Assembly: GCA_020441905.1 (NCBI GenBank)
Contig: JAGRLG010000054.1
Coordinates: forward strand, 1 to 64,000
Direction: 5' to 3'
Length of the DNA stretch: 64,000 bases
From: Rhodobiaceae bacterium
GTDB lineage: Bacteria; Pseudomonadota; Alphaproteobacteria; Rhizobiales; NORP267
In this document: in pieces, positions 17,128-26,050 of the stretch
Numbering within the stretch: position 1 is the stretch's first letter
How the letters are laid out: each line of letters opens with the position of its first letter
Translations under genes and position numbers: made by a program
Notes under the pieces: generated by a model
Database searches by the model: none
Seen by the model: only the letters and a program-made list of their open reading frames with translations
What the model was told of the DNA's origin: nothing

Positions 17128-18114
17128 ATGTGGGATTTCGATACCGGCCTCTCGCTCGCCGCCCTGCGGCGAACGATGCCATTCATTTTGTTGCGCATGG
17201 CCGTCTATTTCGGCATCACCGTGGCATATGTCGCCGCCACCGGCCTTGGCGCCGGCATCGGCTGGACCTTTGGCGTTTTCGGCAGCGACGACTTCCAGGC
17301 CACGACGACATTCTGGGGCGGCGCCTTCGGCATCGGCGGCGTATCGCTCGCGCTCTACTGGCTGCGCGAATATATCCTCTACATGGTCAAGGCGGCCCAT
17401 ATCGCGGTCCTGGTCGGTGTGCTCGACGGCACCGAACCGCCGGCCGGACGAGGCCAGCTGGAACATGGCGCCGCCATCGTCAAGGACCGCTTTGCCGAGG
17501 CCAATGTGCTCTTCGTCCTCGACCGCGCCATCAAGGCGGTGGTGCGCATGGTGTCCGGACTGATCGGGTTTGTCTCCGATTTCCTGCCCATACCCGGCAT
17601 CCAGGCGCTGGCCCGCTTTGCCGACGCGGTGCTGCGCGTCGCCGTCACCTATGTCGACGAGATCATCCTCGCCTACAATATCCGCGTGCGCTCGGACAAT
17701 CCCTGGGACACCTCCAAGGACGCCCTCATCCTCTATGCCCAGAACAGCGGCCTCATCCTCAAGAACGCGGTCTGGCTGGCGGTCTTCATGTATCTCGCCG
17801 CCTTCATCATCTTTCTGGTGATGATCGCGCCGGCCGCCGCCCTGCTCTATGTGCTGCCCGGCGACTGGTCGTCCTTCGGCTTCGTCCTGGCGCTGGTTTT
17901 CGCCTGGTCGCTCAAGCAGGCGATCCTCGAACCCTTCGCCATCACCTGCCTGATGCAGGTTTACTTCAAGGCCATCGAAGGCCAGCAGCCCGATCCGGTA
18001 TGGGACGAACGCCTGTCCGCGGCGTCCGGAAGGTTTCGTGAAATGAAGGAACGCGCTATCGACTGGGCACGCGGGCGCTCCAGCGCCTATAGTCTGTCTC
18101 GCAACAACAGCTAG
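17128..18114 (+). CDS. Polytopic membrane protein of unknown function
   Basis: The 328-residue protein is not one I recognise. It has about five or six hydrophobic segments: roughly residues 20-45, 65-90, 130-150, 210-240 and 245-275. A conspicuous SDFLPIPGIQALARFADAVLRVAVTYVDE block lies in the middle, and a polar, charged tail of about 45 residues ends the chain. No signal peptide, transporter signature or catalytic motif is obvious. It is followed 47 bp later by a host-attachment-like gene on the same strand, so the two may be co-transcribed. Confidence 0.7.
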   Translation: MWDFDTGLSLAALRRTMPFILLRMAVYFGITVAYVAATGLGAGIGWTFGVFGSDDFQATTTFWGGAFGIGGVSLALYWLREYILYMVKAAHIAVLVGVLDGTEPPAGRGQLEHGAAIVKDRFAEANVLFVLDRAIKAVVRMVSGLIGFVSDFLPIPGIQALARFADAVLRVAVTYVDEIILAYNIRVRSDNPWDTSKDALILYAQNSGLILKNAVWLAVFMYLAAFIIFLVMIAPAAALLYVLPGDWSSFGFVLALVFAWSLKQAILEPFAITCLMQVYFKAIEGQQPDPVWDERLSAASGRFREMKERAIDWARGRSSAYSLSRNNS

Positions 18115-18161
18115 GTCCGCCGGCGCGCGCAATCCGCCGGCGCGTTCAAGGAGCCGGTTCG

Positions 18162-18599
18162 ATGAAAAACGGAACCTGGGTGGTTGTCGCCGACGGCAGA
18201 AAGGTCCTCTACCTGCACAATCACGGCGACAACGATTTTATCGACCTGCGCGTGCTCGACCACCGGGAACAGGTAAATCCGCCAACCCGCGACCAGGGCA
18301 CCGACCAGCCGGGGCGCGCCTATGACGGCACCGGGCCGGGACGCAGCGCCATGGAGGCGGCCGACTGGCACCAGATCGCCGAGGACCGCTTTGCCCGCCA
18401 GGTCGCCGCCGATATCGAGGCCGCCCGCGCCGCCGGGCGCTTCCGCCATCTGGTTCTGGTGGCTCCGCCAAAGGCCCTGGCCGAAATCCGCGCCCACCTG
18501 CGCAAGGAAACCATCCGCGACCATGTCGTCGCCGAGATCAACAAGGACCTCACCAATCACCCGCTGGACAAGCTTGAAAAGCTTCTGGCCAGGCTCTAG
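18162..18599 (+). CDS. Host attachment family protein
   Basis: The 145-residue protein matches the family named after an Agrobacterium gene said to be required for attachment to host cells. Visible family features are TWVVVADGRKVLYL at the start, a disordered Gly/Asp/Arg-rich middle (GRAYDGTGPGRSAMEAADWHQ), and FARQVAADIEAARAAG...HLVLVAPPKALAEIRAHL...VVAEINKDLTNHP at the end. It resembles the eRF1/Dom34-like domain used by ribosome-hibernation and rescue proteins, so the host role should not be taken literally. The next gene starts at its stop codon. Confidence 0.88.
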   Translation: MKNGTWVVVADGRKVLYLHNHGDNDFIDLRVLDHREQVNPPTRDQGTDQPGRAYDGTGPGRSAMEAADWHQIAEDRFARQVAADIEAARAAGRFRHLVLVAPPKALAEIRAHLRKETIRDHVVAEINKDLTNHPLDKLEKLLARL

Positions 18600-19439
18600 G
18601 TGCGCCTGCCCGTGACGGCGCGATCCATCCTCATCACCGGCGCGTCCTCGGGCATCGGCGCCCATTGCGCCCATGGGCTGGCGGCGCGCGGCTGGCGGGT
18701 CCTGGCCACCGCACGCACGCACGCCGACCTCGAGACGCTGAAAGGCGCCGGCATCGAGGCCCTCTATCTCGACTACGCCGAGCCGGCTTCGATTGCCGCT
18801 CTCGCCGGCAAGGTATTGCAAGACACCGGCGGCGCCCTCTACGCCCTGTTCAACAATGGCGCCTATGCCCAGCCCGGCGCCGTGGAGGATCTTTCCAGCG
18901 CCGCCCTGCACGCCCAGTTCGAGGCCAATTTCTTCGGCTGGCACGACCTCACCTGCCGCCTGATACCGGCCATGCGGGTGCGAGGCGAGGGCCGCATCGT
19001 CTTCTGCTCGTCAGTGCTCGGCCTCGTCGCCCTGCCCTATCGCGGCGCCTATAACGCCAGCAAATTCGCCGTCGAAGGCCTGGCAGATACGATGCGGCTG
19101 GAACTGGCGGGCAGCGGCATTCACGTTTCCACCATCCAGCCCGGCCCCATCCGCTCGCGCTTCAACGAACATGCCCTTGCCGCCTTCGAGGCCAATATCG
19201 ACTGGCGGAATTCGGTCCATCGCGATGCCTACGAGATACGGCTGGAGCAATTGCGCGGCGGGCGCGTGTCGCGCCTCAGGCTGGGGCCCGAAGCGGTGTT
19301 CGCAAAGCTGCTCCATGCTCTGGAAAGCCCGCGCCCGCGGCCCCATTACCATGTCACCGGCGCCACGACCTTCGCCGCGCTGTGCCGCCGCCTGCTGCCG
19401 CGGCGCGCCCTCGACGCCCTGGCGCGGCGCATCTTCTGA
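18600..19439 (+). CDS. Short-chain dehydrogenase/reductase
   Basis: The 279-residue protein is a classical SDR. ILITGASSGIGAHCAHGLAARG is the NAD(P) binding loop, NNGAYAQPGAVED the NNAG-type motif, and YRGAYNASKFAVEGLADTMRLEL carries the catalytic Tyr and Lys, with Ser in FCSSVLGLV. The long C-terminal region (FEANIDWRNSVHRDAYEIRLEQLRGG) is typical of retinol/17-beta-hydroxysteroid-dehydrogenase-like SDRs. The substrate is unknown. The GTG start at 18600 abuts the preceding stop; a GTG at 18612 is an alternative. Confidence 0.88.
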   Translation: MRLPVTARSILITGASSGIGAHCAHGLAARGWRVLATARTHADLETLKGAGIEALYLDYAEPASIAALAGKVLQDTGGALYALFNNGAYAQPGAVEDLSSAALHAQFEANFFGWHDLTCRLIPAMRVRGEGRIVFCSSVLGLVALPYRGAYNASKFAVEGLADTMRLELAGSGIHVSTIQPGPIRSRFNEHALAAFEANIDWRNSVHRDAYEIRLEQLRGGRVSRLRLGPEAVFAKLLHALESPRPRPHYHVTGATTFAALCRRLLPRRALDALARRIF

Positions 19440-20642
19440 TCATCCGGCGCCGGCGTGTCCCTTTTGCAGCGCCTGTTCGAGATCGCCGATCAGGTCGCCG
19501 GCGTGCTCAACCCCCGCCGACAGGCGCAGCAGGTCGCCCGGCACCGGCGAATCCGGCCCCTCGACGCTGGCCCGGTGCTCGATCAGGCTTTCCACCCCGC
19601 CCAGCGAGGTCGCCCGCGTCCACACCCGGACCTGCGCCGCGCTGGCGATGGCTTGCCTCTCGCCGCCCGCGACGCGGATCGACAGCATGGCGGGAAATCC
19701 GCCGCACATCTGTCGTTTCGCCAGGTCGTGCTGGGGATGGCTGGCGAGGCCGGGATAGAGCACTTCCTTGACCAGGGGATGGCCGTCAAAATGCTCGGCG
19801 ATGGCCCGCGCATTGGCGCAGGCCGCATCCATCCGCAAGGCAAGGGTGCGCAGGCCGCGCACCAGCAGCGCCGCTTCAAAGCCGCCCAGCACCGCCCCCA
19901 GGGCGGTGCGCTGGGCGGTGGTCTTCTCCCAAAATTGGTCTTTGCGCGCGGTCGTCAGCACGCCGGCGAGGACATCGGAATGGCCGTTGAGATATTTGCT
20001 CGCCGAATGCATGACGATATCGGCGCCAAGATCGAGCGGGCGCGTCAGCAGCGGCGTCGCCACCGTCGAATCGACCGCCAGCAAGGCCCCGGCGCCGTGA
20101 GCGATTCGCGCCGCCTGTTCGATATCGACCAGGCTCCACAGCGGATTGGCCGGCGTTTCCGCCCATACCAGGCGGGTCTTTCCGGGGCGCAGCGCGGCGG
20201 CGATATTGGCCGTTTCGCTCATATCGACGAAATCGACGCTCATGCCGCGTCGCGGCAGTTCGCTGGCCATCCAGGAGCGCAGCGACCAGTACATGACCCT
20301 GGGGGCGATGACATGGTCGCCCGCCTCCAGCGACAGCAGCAGCGCCGCCGCCGCCGCCATGCCCGAACCGAAGCAGAGCGTTTCGCCGCCGCCCTCGAGG
20401 GCGCACAGCACTGCCTCGGCATGGCGCGCGCTGGCATTGTCGCAGCGCCCATAATGAAAACCGGAGCGGAACTGATTGTCGGCATCGCGCACGAATGTGG
20501 TGGCGACGTGGATCGGCGGCACCACGGCCCGCGTCGTCTCGTCGATCCAGCCCAGCGCGCGCGCGGCGATTGTTCTTGGATGCGCCGCGCCTGCCGCATC
20601 CGGTTTTTCGCCCCTGCCGTTCCTGTCCTGCCTGCCGTCCAC
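19440..20642 (-). CDS. Cys/Met metabolism PLP-dependent enzyme (trans-sulfuration family)
   Basis: The 400-residue protein is a fold-type I PLP enzyme of the cystathionine gamma-synthase / beta-lyase group. Seen: VVPPIHVATTFVRD, the SGMAAAAALLLSL phosphate-binding region, WAETPANPLWSLVDI, and the PLP lysine in SASKYLNGHSD. The C-terminal end has LSAGVEHAGDLIGDLEQAL, the usual family ending. The tyrosine in HYGRCDN stands where family members have YSR. Which reaction it performs (cystathionine synthesis, cleavage, or direct sulfhydrylation) cannot be decided. The start is a GTG. It converges on the SDR gene with no gap. Confidence 0.88.
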   Translation of the reverse strand: MDGRQDRNGRGEKPDAAGAAHPRTIAARALGWIDETTRAVVPPIHVATTFVRDADNQFRSGFHYGRCDNASARHAEAVLCALEGGGETLCFGSGMAAAAALLLSLEAGDHVIAPRVMYWSLRSWMASELPRRGMSVDFVDMSETANIAAALRPGKTRLVWAETPANPLWSLVDIEQAARIAHGAGALLAVDSTVATPLLTRPLDLGADIVMHSASKYLNGHSDVLAGVLTTARKDQFWEKTTAQRTALGAVLGGFEAALLVRGLRTLALRMDAACANARAIAEHFDGHPLVKEVLYPGLASHPQHDLAKRQMCGGFPAMLSIRVAGGERQAIASAAQVRVWTRATSLGGVESLIEHRASVEGPDSPVPGDLLRLSAGVEHAGDLIGDLEQALQKGHAGAG

Positions 20643-20728
20643 GATCGCCCCCTTGCTTTTCGCCTTGTCCCGCCGCCCGCGCCAAGGGCACCATAGCCAG
20701 AGCGCCGCGCCAAATGCTAGGAGCAGTC

Positions 20729-20923
20729 ATGTCCTCCAACCTGGCCCAGTATATTCTGCCCCTTGCCATCCTCGCCGTCGCCATAGCCCTGCTGTTCGGG
20801 CTGTGGAACATGCTGCGGGCGGGCAGCGCCAGCCGCTCGCAAAATCTCATGCGCTGGCGTGTCGTGCTGCAATTCCTGGCCGTGCTGGCGGTTATGGCGG
20901 CGCTCTTCTTTTCCGCCCGCTGA
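20729..20923 (+). CDS. Small twin-transmembrane protein
   Basis: The 64-residue protein has two hydrophobic helices (YILPLAILAVAIALLFGLWNML and VVLQFLAVLAVMAALFF) joined by a short Arg-containing loop (RAGSASRSQNLMRWR), a HIG1-like hairpin layout. Such small proteins often sit just before the cobalamin adenosyltransferase gene in alphaproteobacteria, as here. The role is unknown; membrane complex assembly has been suggested for HIG1 relatives. AGGAG lies 5-10 bases before the ATG. Confidence 0.8.
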   Translation: MSSNLAQYILPLAILAVAIALLFGLWNMLRAGSASRSQNLMRWRVVLQFLAVLAVMAALFFSAR

Positions 20924-21028
20924 AGGCATCCCGCCGCCTTGCGAATCGCCACTTGCACATTGACAGACGGCGTCAAAATGCGCGTTTCTTGCCGACCGCA
21001 GCTTCAGCCAAGCGAGGACGCGCGAAAA

Positions 21029-21607
21029 ATGGTTCGCCTCAACAAGATCTATACGCGCACCGGCGACACCGGCAGCACCAGCCTGGTTTCGGGCCAGCGG
21101 GTGCCGAAATACGATCTGCGCATCGCCGCCTATGGCACCGTAGACGAAACCAATGCCTGCATTGGCCTCGCCCGCCACCATGCCGCCGCCGAGGGCCAAA
21201 CCGGCCTCGACGCCATGCTGGCGCGGATCCAGAACGATCTGTTCGATCTGGGCGCCGATCTGGCGACGCCGCGCGAAAACACCGAGACGCCGGGCGAGGC
21301 GCTGCGCATCACCCAGGGCCAGGTGGACCGCCTCGAAAGCGAAATCGACGCCCTCAACGGCGCCCTCGCGCCGCTCAAAAGCTTCGTTCTGCCCGGCGGC
21401 ACCGCCACCGCGTCGATGCTGCACCTGGCGCGCACCATATGCCGGCGCGCCGAGCGCCTGATTGCCGAATTCGCCGCCAGCCACGACGAGGCCGCCTTGG
21501 CGCTCAAATATGTCAACCGGCTGTCGGATTTTCTGTTCGTCGCCAGCCGCCACGCCAATGATGGCGGCAGCGGCGATATCTTGTGGGTTCCGGGCAAAAA
21601 CCGCTAG
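21029..21607 (+). CDS. Cob(I)yrinic acid a,c-diamide adenosyltransferase (PduO type)
   Basis: The 192-residue protein transfers the adenosyl group from ATP to cob(I)alamin, making coenzyme B12. The family signature IYTRTGDTGSTSLVSGQRVPK is at the N-terminus (ATP site). The blocks AYGTVDETNACIGLA, LPGGTATASMLHLARTICRRAER and VNRLSDFLFVASRHAN complete the pattern. It supplies the AdoCbl that both ecm and nrdJ in this window require. The ATG at 21029 is preferred over the longer frame, whose extra codons are not family-like. Transcription is likely shared with the twin-membrane protein. Confidence 0.94.
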   Translation: MVRLNKIYTRTGDTGSTSLVSGQRVPKYDLRIAAYGTVDETNACIGLARHHAAAEGQTGLDAMLARIQNDLFDLGADLATPRENTETPGEALRITQGQVDRLESEIDALNGALAPLKSFVLPGGTATASMLHLARTICRRAERLIAEFAASHDEAALALKYVNRLSDFLFVASRHANDGGSGDILWVPGKNR

Positions 21608-21659
21608 GCCGCGATCCGGCCTGGCGCCGGCAGGAAAACAGCCCGGGGGGGGCTTGAGA

Positions 21660-22364
21660 ATGTTCGTGCCGCTACATGACGACAATCCGCTCAAAAAAAT
21701 TCAGGCGCAATTCGTCACCATTGCCCTGATTGTGGCCAATGTCGTCATTTTCGCAGGCGTCCAGTCCGGTATTTTCGCCAATGGCGAGGAAACCGCGCTC
21801 AGTTTCGGGGTCATACCCGCGGTGCTGTTCGATTTTGAGGAACTGGCGCCCGAATTCGCCGTCATTCCCGAGGGGCTGACCCTCCTGACCTATAATTTTG
21901 TCCATGGCAGCTGGCTGCACCTGATCGGCAACATGCTGTTTCTCTGGGTCTTTGGCGACAATGTCGAGGACGCCACGGGCCATTTCCGCTTCCTGCTGTT
22001 CTATCTCGGCTGCGGCATCTTTGCCGGGCTTGCCCACTCCGCCACCCTGCCGGCCTCCGATCTGCCGCTGGTCGGCGCCAGCGGCGCCGTCGCCGGCGTC
22101 ATCGGCGCCTATCTGATGTTGCACCCCAAGGTGCGCCTCTGGGTGCTCATCATGTGGCGCATTCCTATTCGCGTTCCCGCACTGTGGGCGCTCGGATTCT
22201 GGGCCGCGATGCAGCTCTTCAACGCCCTTGGCAGCGCCGGCGACAACGTCGCCTGGTGGGCCCATGTCGGCGGCCTGGCCGCCGGCGCCGGCCTGATCGT
22301 CTTCCTGCGCCGGCCCGGCGTTCCGCTTTTTGACCGCCCGCTGGCGGCCGACCGTACTGAATAA
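21660..22364 (+). CDS. Rhomboid family intramembrane serine protease
   Basis: The 234-residue membrane protein shows NFVHGSWLHLIGNMLFLWVFGDNVED, the second-helix block of rhomboids. LVGASGAVAGVIGAYLMLHP contains the GASG catalytic serine, and AHVGGLAAGAGL contains the catalytic histidine. Six hydrophobic helices can be drawn. It cleaves membrane-embedded substrates; the substrate is unknown. The gene sits 52 bp after the adenosyltransferase, before etfBA, an arrangement I recall from rhizobial genomes. Confidence 0.92.
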   Translation: MFVPLHDDNPLKKIQAQFVTIALIVANVVIFAGVQSGIFANGEETALSFGVIPAVLFDFEELAPEFAVIPEGLTLLTYNFVHGSWLHLIGNMLFLWVFGDNVEDATGHFRFLLFYLGCGIFAGLAHSATLPASDLPLVGASGAVAGVIGAYLMLHPKVRLWVLIMWRIPIRVPALWALGFWAAMQLFNALGSAGDNVAWWAHVGGLAAGAGLIVFLRRPGVPLFDRPLAADRTE

Positions 22365-22378
22365 TCGTTCAATCAGAT

Positions 22379-22390
22379 TGTGCATTGCGG
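22379..22390. promoter_or_regulatory. Weak PhaR-like site upstream of etfBA
   Basis: The minus strand reads CGCAATGCACAA, one mismatch from TGC-RNY-GCA-SMA. It lies about 220 bp before etfB, right after the rhomboid stop codon. Alone it would be ignored; it is listed because four neighbouring operons carry better copies. Confidence 0.3.
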
Positions 22391-22612
22391 TAGGCTGGCT
22401 GGAGGAAGGACGGCATTTCGCGGATTTCGTGACGTTGACACCCTTTCCAGGGAGGATTACGTTCGCGCGCCGAGTTCGGCAAAGCGGGCTCGTTGGGCTT
22501 GTTATTTGGCTAGTTAATTGTCAGTCGGCTCGACCCGATTCGATCCGCCATCCGTCGCGATATCGTCCTGATTATCTGCCGGGGATGCCAGCTTCAAGCG
22601 GAGGTTGTCCTT

Positions 22613-23362
22613 ATGAAGATCCTCGTTCCTGTAAAAAGGGTCGTCGATTACAATGTGAAGATCCGTGTCAAGGCTGACGGCTCTGGCGTGGAACTGGCCA
22701 ATGTCAAGATGTCCATGAACCCCTTTGACGAGATCGCGGTTGAAGAAGCGATCCGCCTCAAGGAAGCGGGCAAGGCAAGCGAAATCATCGCCGTATCGAT
22801 CGGCCCGGCCCAGGCGCAGGAAACCATCCGCACCGCGCTGGCGATGGGCGCCGACCGCGGCATTCACGTCAAGGTCGACCAGACCGTCGAGCCTCTGGCG
22901 GTCGCCAAGATCCTCATGGCCGTCGCCGAGGCCGAACAGCCGGGCCTGATCATTCTCGGCAAGCAGGCCATCGACGACGACGCCAACCAGACCGGCCAGA
23001 TGCTGGCCGCCCTGCTCGGCTGGCCCCAGGGCACCTTCGCCTCCAAGCTGGAACTCGCCGACGGCAAGGCCAAGGTGACCCGGGAGATCGACGGCGGCCT
23101 GCAGACCGTCGTCCTCGACATGCCGGCGATCGTGACCACCGATCTGCGCCTCAACGAACCGCGCTACGCTTCTCTGCCCAATATCATGAAGGCCAAGAAG
23201 AAGCCGCTGGATGCCAAGACGGTCGAAGATTTCGGCGTCGACGTATCGCCGCGTCTGACCGTCCTCAAGACGGTCGAACCGGCGCAGCGCCAGGCCGGCG
23301 TCATCGTCGAATCCGTTGCCGAACTTGTCAGCAAACTGAAGAATGAAGCCGGAGTCATCTGA
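22613..23362 (+). CDS. etfB: Electron transfer flavoprotein beta subunit
   Basis: The 249-residue protein begins [20 protein letters not shown] and contains [18 protein letters not shown] and [21 protein letters not shown], the family signature. It binds AMP and pairs with EtfA. The heterodimer accepts electrons from acyl-CoA dehydrogenases (including Mcd) and passes them to ETF:quinone oxidoreductase. etfA starts on the base after its stop codon, so the pair is tightly coupled. The gene is preceded by 248 bp without a gene. Confidence 0.96.
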   Translation: MKILVPVKRVVDYNVKIRVKADGSGVELANVKMSMNPFDEIAVEEAIRLKEAGKASEIIAVSIGPAQAQETIRTALAMGADRGIHVKVDQTVEPLAVAKILMAVAEAEQPGLIILGKQAIDDDANQTGQMLAALLGWPQGTFASKLELADGKAKVTREIDGGLQTVVLDMPAIVTTDLRLNEPRYASLPNIMKAKKKPLDAKTVEDFGVDVSPRLTVLKTVEPAQRQAGVIVESVAELVSKLKNEAGVI

Positions 23363-24307
23363 ATGACCGTATTGCTCGTCGCCGAACACGACAATTCCAG
23401 CCTCAAGGACGCCACCGCCAAGGCCCTGACCGCCGCTGCCGCCATCGGCGGCGGAGTGCACATTCTGGTTGCCGGGCATAATTGCAAGGGCGTTGCCGAG
23501 GCAGCCGCCAAGCTGGCCGGTGTCGAGAAGGTGCTCCTTGCCGACGCCGAGGCCTATGCCCACCAGATGGCGGAGCCGCTCAGCGCCCTGATCGCGCCGC
23601 TGATGGCCGGTTACGATGCCCTGCTGTGCGCCGCGACGACCACGGGCAAGAACTTCATGCCCCGCGTCGCCGCCATGCTCGACGTCATGCAGATCTCAGA
23701 CATCCTGGCCGTTGAGGCGCCGGATACTTTCGTGCGCCCGATCTATGCCGGCAACGCGCTGCAAACGGTCAAAAGCGCCGACGCCAAGAAGGTCATCACC
23801 GTGCGCACCACGGCCTTTGCCGCCGCCGCCGAGGGCGGTTCGGCCGCCATCGAGGCGCTGGCCAGCGCCGCCGATCCCGCGATTTCGCAGTTCGCCGGCG
23901 AGGAATTGTCCAAATCCGACCGCCCCGAACTGACTTCGGCCAAGATCATTGTCTCCGGCGGGCGCGGCGTCGCCTCGGGCGAGAACTTCAAGAAATATAT
24001 CGAGCCGGTCGCCGACCGGCTGCGCGCCGCCGTCGGCGCCAGCCGCGCCGCCGTCGATGCCGGCTACATGCCCAATGACTACCAGGTCGGCCAGACCGGC
24101 AAGGTGGTCGCGCCGGAACTTTACATCGCCGCCGGCATTTCCGGCGCCATCCAGCACCTGGCGGGCATGAAGGACTCCAAGGTCATCGTCGCCATCAACA
24201 AGGACGAGGAGGCACCGATTTTCCAGGTCGCCGACTACGGCCTTGTCGCCGATCTTTTCGAGGCTCTGCCCGAGTTGGACGCGGAACTGGCCAAGGCCGG
24301 TTACTGA
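23363..24307 (+). CDS. etfA: Electron transfer flavoprotein alpha subunit
   Basis: The 314-residue protein binds FAD through its C-terminal domain: [21 protein letters not shown] and [19 protein letters not shown] are the conserved FAD-site blocks, and [23 protein letters not shown] precedes them. The N-terminal half is the Rossmann-like domain that packs against EtfB. Hbd follows after a 103-bp gap, which contains a candidate PhaR site. Confidence 0.96.
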   Translation: MTVLLVAEHDNSSLKDATAKALTAAAAIGGGVHILVAGHNCKGVAEAAAKLAGVEKVLLADAEAYAHQMAEPLSALIAPLMAGYDALLCAATTTGKNFMPRVAAMLDVMQISDILAVEAPDTFVRPIYAGNALQTVKSADAKKVITVRTTAFAAAAEGGSAAIEALASAADPAISQFAGEELSKSDRPELTSAKIIVSGGRGVASGENFKKYIEPVADRLRAAVGASRAAVDAGYMPNDYQVGQTGKVVAPELYIAAGISGAIQHLAGMKDSKVIVAINKDEEAPIFQVADYGLVADLFEALPELDAELAKAGY

Positions 24308-24332
24308 TAGCAATAGCCACCAGAAACATTTA

Positions 24333-24345
24333 TGCTGCATTGCAA
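24333..24345. promoter_or_regulatory. Candidate PhaR box upstream of hbd
   Basis: TGCTGCATTGCAA is an exact copy of the 13-mer upstream of ccr. It also sits inside a wider ATGCTG (24332-24337) / CAGCAT (24348-24353) inverted repeat. It lies 65 bp before the hbd ATG, so hbd probably has its own promoter besides read-through from etfBA. Confidence 0.6.
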
Positions 24346-24410
24346 CACAGCATGAATATGGGCGCGGCACACATGGCCCGGACCCCATCCAGACCGGAGA
24401 CAACAAGAAT

Positions 24411-25292
24411 ATGGCGCTAGAAATAAAGAAGGTGGGTGTCATCGGTGCCGGGCAAATGGGCAGCGGCATTGCCCATGTCTGCGCGCTGGCCGGCTTCCCG
24501 GTAGCATTGGCCGACATCGCCGAGGACCGCATCAAGTCCGGCATGGCAGTCATCGACGGCAATATGGGACGCCAGGTCGGCTCGGGGAAGATCACCAACG
24601 ACGAGCGCAAGAAGGCGCTGTCCATCATTACCCCGGCAACCTCGCTGGACAAGCTGGGCGACTGCGATCTGGTCATCGAATCGGCGGTCGAGGACGAGAA
24701 GGTCAAGCGCGCCATCTTTACCGAGCTGTGCCCGCATCTGCGCGCCGACGCCCTGGTCGCCAGCAACACCTCGTCGATCTCCATCACCCGACTGGCCTCG
24801 ATCAGCGACCGGCCTGAAAAGTTCATCGGCATCCACTTCATGAATCCGGTCCCGGTCATGGAACTGGTGGAGCTGATTCGCGGCATCGCCACCGATGACG
24901 AGACTTTCGACACCGCCCGCACCTTCGTGGCCAAGCTGGGCAAGATCGTCGCCGTTTCGGAAGATTTCCCCGCCTTCATGGTCAACCGCATCCTGCTGCC
25001 GATGATCAACGAGGCGGTCTACACGCTCTATGAGGGCGTCGGCACGGTGGAAGCCATCGACACCGCCATGCGGCTCGGCGCCCACCATCCGATGGGGCCG
25101 CTGCAACTGGCCGATTTCATCGGGCTGGACACCTGCCTGTCGATCATGCAGGTGCTCTATGAGGGCCTCGCCGACTCCAAGTACCGGCCCTGCCCGCTGC
25201 TGGTGAAATATGTCGAGGCCGGCTGGCTGGGGCGCAAGACCCAGCGCGGCTTTTACGATTATCGCGGCGAAGATCCGGTGCCGACGCGCTGA
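24411..25292 (+). CDS. hbd: 3-Hydroxybutyryl-CoA dehydrogenase
   Basis: The 293-residue enzyme interconverts acetoacetyl-CoA and (S)-3-hydroxybutyryl-CoA. The Rossmann motif GVIGAGQMGSGIAHVCALAG opens the protein. SNTSSISITRLA and IGIHFMNPVPVMELVELI contain the substrate-contacting Ser and catalytic His; HHPMGPLQLADFIGLDT and GRKTQRGFYDY complete the family pattern. This length is that of the short-chain, stand-alone form. It can feed crotonyl-CoA toward Ccr or act in butyrate and PHB turnover. The ATG at 24411 is preferred over the frame opening at 24243, which overlaps etfA. Confidence 0.95.
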   Translation: MALEIKKVGVIGAGQMGSGIAHVCALAGFPVALADIAEDRIKSGMAVIDGNMGRQVGSGKITNDERKKALSIITPATSLDKLGDCDLVIESAVEDEKVKRAIFTELCPHLRADALVASNTSSISITRLASISDRPEKFIGIHFMNPVPVMELVELIRGIATDDETFDTARTFVAKLGKIVAVSEDFPAFMVNRILLPMINEAVYTLYEGVGTVEAIDTAMRLGAHHPMGPLQLADFIGLDTCLSIMQVLYEGLADSKYRPCPLLVKYVEAGWLGRKTQRGFYDYRGEDPVPTR

Positions 25293-25323
25293 CCGACCAA
25301 GGCGGCGCGCATTTCGAAGTCTC

Positions 25324-25345
25324 AAAGGGCGCCGCGGCGCCCTTT
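25324..25345. terminator. Bidirectional terminator-like palindrome between hbd and tlpA
   Basis: A perfect 22-bp palindrome with arms AAAGGGCGCCG and CGGCGCCCTTT, A/T at both ends, lies between two converging genes. It would form a hairpin with a tight GCGC loop and short U tract in either direction. Confidence 0.6.
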
Positions 25346-25379
25346 ATGCTGTTTGCGAAATGGCGTTTGCCAGGCGCCG

Positions 25380-26030
25380 CTACTGCGCCGTGCCGGCCAG
25401 CGCCGCCCGCACCAGCTCCAGCGCCTCGCCTGCCGCCCAGTCGGCCGGGCCGGCCAAGCGGCCCAGTTCACAGCCCTTCTTGTCGACCAGCAGTGTCGTC
25501 GGCATGCCCAGGGCGCGCAGGTCGCGGAAGATCCGCCCGTCCGGGTCGTGATAGAAGCCGAGTTTTTCCAATCCTGTTTCCTGGTAGAAATCCCGGCCGG
25601 GCTGCGGCCCCGAGCGGTCGAGATTGATCGCCACCACCTCGAAATCATCGCCGCCCACCTCGCCCTGCAAGCGGTCCAGTTCCGGCATTTCACGCTTGCA
25701 CGGCACGCACCAGGTAGCCCACAGGTTGAGCACCACCACCTTGCCGCGCCAATCCGCCAGTGTCCGCCTCTCGCCCGTGCCATCGACAAAGGAAATCGCG
25801 GGCACCGGGCCGGGATGATCCGCCACCGCAAAGGCGGCCAGGGCCCCGGTGGCCAGCGGGCGCAGCGCGGCCGCCTGTGCCGCCGCGCCGCCGCAGGCCG
25901 CCACCCCTTGGCCATTGCGCTGGGGCCACAAGGTCACGTATATCCCTGCAAAGACCAAAAGGGCGATCACCACCGCGCCTGCCAACAGGAGCGGGAGCCG
26001 GCTGGAACGGGCCGGTTTGTCTTCAGGCAT
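25380..26030 (-). CDS. tlpA: TlpA family thiol:disulfide oxidoreductase
   Basis: The 216-residue protein has one N-terminal membrane anchor (residues 12-35, [21 protein letters not shown]). The periplasmic thioredoxin fold has the active site in [17 protein letters not shown] and the cis-proline in [12 protein letters not shown]. TlpA proteins reduce periplasmic cysteines, classically for cytochrome oxidase maturation; ccoS/ccoI at the far end of the window show such an oxidase exists. An extra cysteine follows the anchor (VAACGG). Only 20 bp separate its start from that of argH on the other strand. Confidence 0.92.
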   Translation of the reverse strand: MPEDKPARSSRLPLLLAGAVVIALLVFAGIYVTLWPQRNGQGVAACGGAAAQAAALRPLATGALAAFAVADHPGPVPAISFVDGTGERRTLADWRGKVVVLNLWATWCVPCKREMPELDRLQGEVGGDDFEVVAINLDRSGPQPGRDFYQETGLEKLGFYHDPDGRIFRDLRALGMPTTLLVDKKGCELGRLAGPADWAAGEALELVRAALAGTAQ

Positions 26031-26050
26031 TGGATACCTCGGCTGAAATC

